This document shows, piece by piece, positions 13,552-16,884 of a stretch of 16,884 bases of DNA. The first letter of the stretch is position 1, and each line of letters begins with the position of its first letter. The stretch comes from Campylobacterales bacterium (GTDB lineage Bacteria; Campylobacterota; Campylobacteria; Campylobacterales; QNZT01): assembly GCA_015662615.1 (NCBI GenBank), contig DQTU01000004.1, forward strand, positions 1-16,884, read 5' to 3'. The translations under genes and the position numbers were made by a program. The notes below the pieces were generated by a model. It saw only the letters and a list, made by a program, of their open reading frames with translations. It made no database searches and was not told the origin of the DNA.

Positions 13552-14391
13552 TTAAATTTTCAACTTCTCTAATCTTGCCAATCTATCTTCTGTCTTTGGA
13601 TGGGTAGAAAAAAGTGCCTTAAAAGAGATATCTTTCCCTGAAAAAGGGTTAACGATAAACATATGAGCAGTTGCCGGTGTTGCTTCATGCATGACTGCAT
13701 GACCACGACTATAATTATCCAGTTTTATAAGTGCTGATTGCAGCCACTCTGGATGACCTGTAAGTCTTGCAGCACCTTCATCTGCCATAAATTCTCGATT
13801 TCTACTTACTGCCATTTGCACAATTGATGCAGCCATCGGTGCTAAAAACATGAGTGCTATCATGACAATAGGATTTGGTCTATTTTCACTGCTTCCACCA
13901 CCAAACATCATCCCAAAATTAGCAAGCATTGCAATTGCTCCTGCAATAGTTGCAGCAATTGTACCGACTAAAATATCATAATGCTTCACATGACTCATCT
14001 CATGTGCTAAAACACCCTCTACCTCATTATCATTTAAAATCTCTAAAAGTCCTTCAGTTACTGCTACCGCTGCATTGGAGTGATTTCTTCCTGTTGCAAA
14101 TGCATTGGGTACATGGTCAGGTATGATATAAACTTTTGGCATCGGTGTTTCAGCTCTTTCACTAAGGCGGCGTACCATATCATAAAGACCTTTTGCTTGG
14201 TTTTCATTGACCTCAACGGCATTATAATGTTTTAAAACCAACTTATCCGAGTTGAAATAACTAAAAAAGTTCATACCAACTGCAATCACAAAGGCTATAA
14301 GCATGCCCATTTGTCCACCTATCATGCCACCAATCCAAACAAATAACACAGTCAAAGCTGTCAATAAAAATACCGTCTTAGCAGCTTCCAT
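13552..14391 (-). CDS. htpX: Membrane zinc metalloprotease HtpX
   Basis: HtpX is an inner-membrane M48 protease that degrades misfolded membrane proteins, acting with FtsH. This 279-residue protein has two N-terminal membrane helices (about 7-45), the zinc motif HEMSH (His130, Glu131, His134), two further hydrophobic segments (about 140-163 and 174-196), and the third zinc ligand Glu200 in NREFMADEGA. The C-terminus carries FSTHPKTEDRLARL, typical of the family. Length is normal. Its start overlaps the preceding unknown gene by 14 bases, and AAGGGA precedes it by six bases, so it is translated from the polycistronic ribA operon message. Confidence 0.96.
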   Translation of the reverse strand: MEAAKTVFLLTALTVLFVWIGGMIGGQMGMLIAFVIAVGMNFFSYFNSDKLVLKHYNAVEVNENQAKGLYDMVRRLSERAETPMPKVYIIPDHVPNAFATGRNHSNAAVAVTEGLLEILNDNEVEGVLAHEMSHVKHYDILVGTIAATIAGAIAMLANFGMMFGGGSSENRPNPIVMIALMFLAPMAASIVQMAVSRNREFMADEGAARLTGHPEWLQSALIKLDNYSRGHAVMHEATPATAHMFIVNPFSGKDISFKALFSTHPKTEDRLARLEKLKI

Positions 14392-14770
14392 AATCTATCC
14401 CTTTTTCAAATAATATTCCATCGATTCCCAAATCTGCTGCCCACTCTAAGTCAGTTTCATTGGCTCCATAAAGTAAGATCTTTGCATCAAACATATACTC
14501 ATCTGCTAACTTTTGAGCTTTTGAAACAAGTTTTTTATCACAGATAATAAAACTTGCCCCAAGTGAGTTTGCAAAAAGTACATCTTTAACTACATCAGCA
14601 ATAATTGCAAATGAGACATCTTCATCTCTACAATGTGTACAAAGCTCTAAATTTTTCTCACTAAATTCAAACACAACCGTACTATTTGACGGAGTATTTG
14701 AAATATCTTCACTTTTTTTCACAAAATAAAAAGGTTCACTTTTTATAAAATTATGCCCTAAAATTATCAT
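14378..14770 (-). CDS. Conserved-looking hypothetical protein
   Basis: I do not recognise a family for this 130-residue protein. It appears soluble and alternates strands and helices: VSFAIIADVVKDVLFANS, ASFIICDKKLVSKAQKLAD, AKILLYGANETDLEWAADL, then GIDGILFEKGI. The last two elements resemble the closing strands of a TIM-barrel enzyme such as a glycerophosphodiesterase, but catalytic residues are not apparent and the protein is too short for a full barrel. Two cysteines form CTHC near residues 44-47. It overlaps the PP0621-like gene by four bases (ATGA) and htpX by 14 bases, so it is clearly part of the operon. Confidence 0.75.
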   Translation of the reverse strand: MIILGHNFIKSEPFYFVKKSEDISNTPSNSTVVFEFSEKNLELCTHCRDEDVSFAIIADVVKDVLFANSLGASFIICDKKLVSKAQKLADEYMFDAKILLYGANETDLEWAADLGIDGILFEKGIDYGSC

Positions 14771-14973
14771 TTAAGTTTTGCACACTCTTTTGAACAGTAT
14801 TGCTTACCATCTTTCATAATCGCTTCTTTAGTGCTGATATAAACTCCGCACTCTTCGCACTCTACAACTGTCTCACTATCTTCATATTTATTTTTTAACA
14901 TGTTTGGTTTTTTAAAAAATATAAAATATACTCCATAAAATACCACACCCAAAACAATTAATTTTATAATCAT
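14767..14973 (-). CDS. PP0621-like small membrane zinc-finger protein
   Basis: This 68-residue protein has one N-terminal membrane helix (about 3-20) and a short linker. A four-cysteine treble-clef-like finger follows (Cys39-x2-Cys42 and Cys60-x3-Cys64, with GVYISTKEAI and KQYCSKEC). This matches the pattern of the PP0621 family, whose function is not known. The finger should face the cytoplasm if the positive linker follows the inside rule. It overlaps rsmG by four bases upstream and the next unknown gene by four bases downstream. Confidence 0.8.
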   Translation of the reverse strand: MIIKLIVLGVVFYGVYFIFFKKPNMLKNKYEDSETVVECEECGVYISTKEAIMKDGKQYCSKECAKLK

Positions 14974-15506
14974 CTATTACCTTTTTTTATCCATAAATAA
15001 TTTCTTTTGTCTCTTTTGATGATTTCATAATTCATATCATCATTTACCTCATCATAAACATTTTCTCCTTTGTAAAAGAGAAATTCTGTATTTTCACCAA
15101 CAAAATTCTTTGACAAATCAATCAAAAAACCAGTTTTTGCAACTGCACGAGAAGTAATCAAATCAGCTTCAAAAGCTTCTGCATCTTCTATACGACCTCT
15201 TATTATATCTACATTTTGTAAACCATAAGTAGATTTAACCAAATGTAAAAATGCTGTTCGTTTCATCAAAGGCTCCACCAAAGTAAAATGAACATCAGGA
15301 AGCTCAATCGCCAATATCATGCCAGGAAATCCAGCACCAGTTCCTATATCAACCACTTTTTTTATATTTTCAAAATCTATAAAGTTTATCGGATAGAGTG
15401 AATCTTCGATATTTTTCTCAACCTCTTGTTCATTTTTGCTCCCTGAAAGGCGGTGGACTTTGTTGTATTTTAAAAGTAAGTTTGTGTAAGTTTTAAATTT
15501 TTTCAT
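14970..15506 (-). CDS. rsmG: 16S rRNA (guanine-527-N7)-methyltransferase RsmG
   Basis: RsmG (GidB) methylates N7 of G527 in 16S rRNA using SAM. Its loss gives low-level streptomycin resistance in many bacteria. This 178-residue protein is slightly shorter than the E. coli enzyme. It keeps motif I VDIGTGAGFPGMILAI (52-67), the acidic end of the next strand (FTLVEPLMKRTAFL) and the TSRAVA segment. The opening YTNLLLKYNKVHRLSG corresponds to the family's LLxxWNxxxNLT pattern. It starts right after the ribA stop codon and overlaps the next gene by four bases. Confidence 0.95.
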   Translation of the reverse strand: MKKFKTYTNLLLKYNKVHRLSGSKNEQEVEKNIEDSLYPINFIDFENIKKVVDIGTGAGFPGMILAIELPDVHFTLVEPLMKRTAFLHLVKSTYGLQNVDIIRGRIEDAEAFEADLITSRAVAKTGFLIDLSKNFVGENTEFLFYKGENVYDEVNDDMNYEIIKRDKRNYLWIKKGNR

Positions 15507-16070
15507 CTAAAACAAATGCCCCATCTTAGCCTTCTTAGTTTTCAAATAATCCTCATTATGCACATTTGAATCCACAACGATTGGTAACCTCTCCACTATT
15601 TCAATACCCTCTAAACTCTCAATTTTCTTAGGGTTATTTGTCAAAAGTTTTATCTTTTTAATTCCAAAATATTCCAATATATACTCAACAATCTCATAAC
15701 TTCTCTCATCTGCATTAAATCCCAACTGATGATTTGCCTCAACTGTATCTAGCCCTTTATCTTGAAGTGAATAGGCATTGACTTTGTTTAAAAGCCCGAT
15801 ATTTCTACCCTCTTGCCTAAGGTAAATAACCATTCCATTATGCTCTTCAATCTCTGACAGTGCATATTCAAGCTGATCACGGCAGTCGCACTTTACGCTT
15901 CCTATCGCATCTCCAGTTAGACACTCACTATGAACTCTAACAACAGGAATATCAGTTATTGGTTCTTTAAAAATAACTAGATGCTCTTTATGTCCCTCTT
16001 TAAATGCCTGTATTTTAAATGTTCCAAAACGGCTGGGTAATTCTGCTATTTCGGAGATCTCTATCTTCAT
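15507..16070 (-). CDS. ribA: GTP cyclohydrolase II
   Basis: RibA opens GTP to form 2,5-diamino-6-ribosylamino-4-pyrimidinone 5'-phosphate, the first step of riboflavin synthesis. This 187-residue stand-alone enzyme has the zinc cysteines Cys50, Cys61 and Cys63 (SECLTGDAIGSVKCDCR), the GTP-contacting IYLRQEGRNIGL, and NAYSLQDKGLDTVEAN with the conserved Tyr100. It also has DERSYEI with the catalytic Arg123, and LLTNNPKKI. It is not fused to RibB. It is the first gene of the leftward operon and is divergent from hemB. A minus-strand TATAAT at 16112-16117 may be its promoter. Its stop codon is directly followed by rsmG. Confidence 0.97.
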   Translation of the reverse strand: MKIEISEIAELPSRFGTFKIQAFKEGHKEHLVIFKEPITDIPVVRVHSECLTGDAIGSVKCDCRDQLEYALSEIEEHNGMVIYLRQEGRNIGLLNKVNAYSLQDKGLDTVEANHQLGFNADERSYEIVEYILEYFGIKKIKLLTNNPKKIESLEGIEIVERLPIVVDSNVHNEDYLKTKKAKMGHLF

Positions 16071-16090
16071 ATGTTTCTCTTTCCATATTA

Positions 16091-16119
16091 TGGTATAATA
16101 ATCGCTTTTTTATTATAAT
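16091..16119. promoter_or_regulatory. Divergent ribA/hemB promoter region
   Basis: The 82-base gap between ribA and hemB contains an extended -10 box for hemB, TGGTATAAT at 16091-16099. A second TATAAT lies at 16114-16119. The eight bases ATTATAAT at 16112-16119 hold a TATAAT on both strands, so polymerases for ribA and hemB may compete for the same DNA. The hemB ribosome binding site is AGAGGA at 16141-16146. Confidence 0.5.
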
Positions 16120-16152
16120 TAAATAATATATTATCACACAAGAGGATAAAGC

Positions 16153-16884
16153 ATGTTTAAAAGATTCAGAAGAGTCAGATTAAATTCAAAACTTAGAGAT
16201 TTGATAACTGAAACAAAACTCACAACCGATGATTTTATCTACCCACTTTTTATAAAAGAGGGAGCGGGATTTAAAAAAGAGATTGGCTCTATGCCTGGTG
16301 TTTTTCAAATGAGTATTGATGAGATTTTAAAAGAGTGTGAAACGCTTAAAACATTAGGACTTTACAGCATTATATTGTTTGGGATTCCTGAAACAAAAGA
16401 TAGTGTTGGTAGTGATGCACTATGTGAACATGGGATAATTGCAAAAAGCATAAAAGCGATAAAAGAAGCACATCCTGATATGTTTGTCACAAGTGATTTA
16501 TGTTTTTGTGAATATACAGACCATGGGCATTGTGGAATTTTGGATATTGAAAACGAAACGGTAAATAACGATGCAACCTTAGAAATTTTAGGGGAACAAG
16601 CAGTACACCATGCCAAAGCTGGTGTTGATATGATTGCACCAAGCGGCATGATGGACGGCATGATAACGGTTATCAGAAAAGCGCTTGATGATGCTGGATT
16701 TATCAACCTTCCAATCATGAGCTACTCTACCAAGTTTGCCTCAGCATATTATGGACCATTTCGGGATGTTGCAGAGAGTAGTCCCTCATTTGGAGATAGA
16801 AGAAGTTATCAGATGAATCCTGCAAATAGGAATGAAGCACTAAATGAGTCTATCGAAGATGAAAGAGAGGGAGCAGATATCCTC
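16153..16884 (+). CDS. hemB: Delta-aminolevulinic acid dehydratase (porphobilinogen synthase), 3' end outside window
   Basis: HemB condenses two 5-aminolevulinate molecules to porphobilinogen in haem synthesis. The reading frame is open from the ATG to the window end, giving 244 residues of an expected 320-330. The opening RFRRVRLNSKLRDLITETKL and YPLFIKEG are typical. The zinc-binding cysteines Cys117, Cys119 and Cys127 are all present (DLCFCEYTDHGHCG), which marks a zinc-dependent type. The first Schiff-base lysine is Lys194 in MSYSTKFASAYYGPF. The second active-site lysine lies beyond the window. AGAGGA with 6-base spacing supports the start. It is divergent from ribA. Confidence 0.97.
   Translation, partial: MFKRFRRVRLNSKLRDLITETKLTTDDFIYPLFIKEGAGFKKEIGSMPGVFQMSIDEILKECETLKTLGLYSIILFGIPETKDSVGSDALCEHGIIAKSIKAIKEAHPDMFVTSDLCFCEYTDHGHCGILDIENETVNNDATLEILGEQAVHHAKAGVDMIAPSGMMDGMITVIRKALDDAGFINLPIMSYSTKFASAYYGPFRDVAESSPSFGDRRSYQMNPANRNEALNESIEDEREGADIL

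Noticed and set aside
16362..16718. Leftward 118-residue open frame opposite hemB.
   Set aside because: It lies fully within hemB, whose zinc and lysine sites are intact.

Overview
The window is AT-rich chromosomal DNA that looks like a free-living member of the Campylobacterota (Epsilonproteobacteria), possibly Sulfurimonas-like. This rests on the rnc-aroC junction, the style of the genes, promoters that mostly show only an (extended) -10 box, and closeness to known epsilonproteobacterial proteins as I recall them. I could not run a database search, so genus is a guess. No rRNA, tRNA, CRISPR array, insertion sequence or integrase is visible.

Layout. Positions 1-1464 hold the 3' part of rnc (RNase III) directly followed by aroC (chorismate synthase). 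Positions 1465-2068 hold a long hairpin-rich leader and a small exported cysteine-rich protein with a terminator-like hairpin. Positions 2100-4767 hold a rightward cluster: a zinc-ribbon methyltransferase, a TetR-type regulator, a near-perfect palindrome, an AhpD-like protein, a hotdog thioesterase-like protein and a rhodanese. Positions 4877-7304 hold a sensor histidine kinase behind a sigma-28-like promoter and a response regulator whose output domain resembles a plasmid RepL-type winged helix. Positions 7357-9365 hold a periplasmic cyclophilin and the ammonium-sensing/transport pair PII (glnK) and amt. A phosphohexomutase (9430-10800) then meets a leftward cold-shock protein gene.

The right half begins with an unrecognised leftward gene (11167-11883), divergent from a Sel1-repeat gene (11970-12656). 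A 44-residue membrane protein (12709-12843) follows. It abuts a leftward six-gene operon with no bases between the stop codons. In transcription order that operon is ribA, rsmG, a PP0621-like zinc-finger membrane protein, an unknown protein, htpX and a DUF2461 protein, with overlaps of 4-14 bases or gaps of at most 12 bases. hemB starts divergently from ribA and runs off the right end.

Most of the window is housekeeping. The parts that deserve a second look are the TetR-linked palindrome that covers both a -10 box and a ribosome binding site, the structured leader ahead of the small Cys-rich secreted protein, the sigma-28-like control of the histidine kinase, the RepL-like response regulator, the Amt protein that seems to lack an internal membrane segment pair, and the Cys/Trp/His-free unknown protein at 11167-11883. 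I do not see a clear novel multi-gene defence or biosynthetic system.
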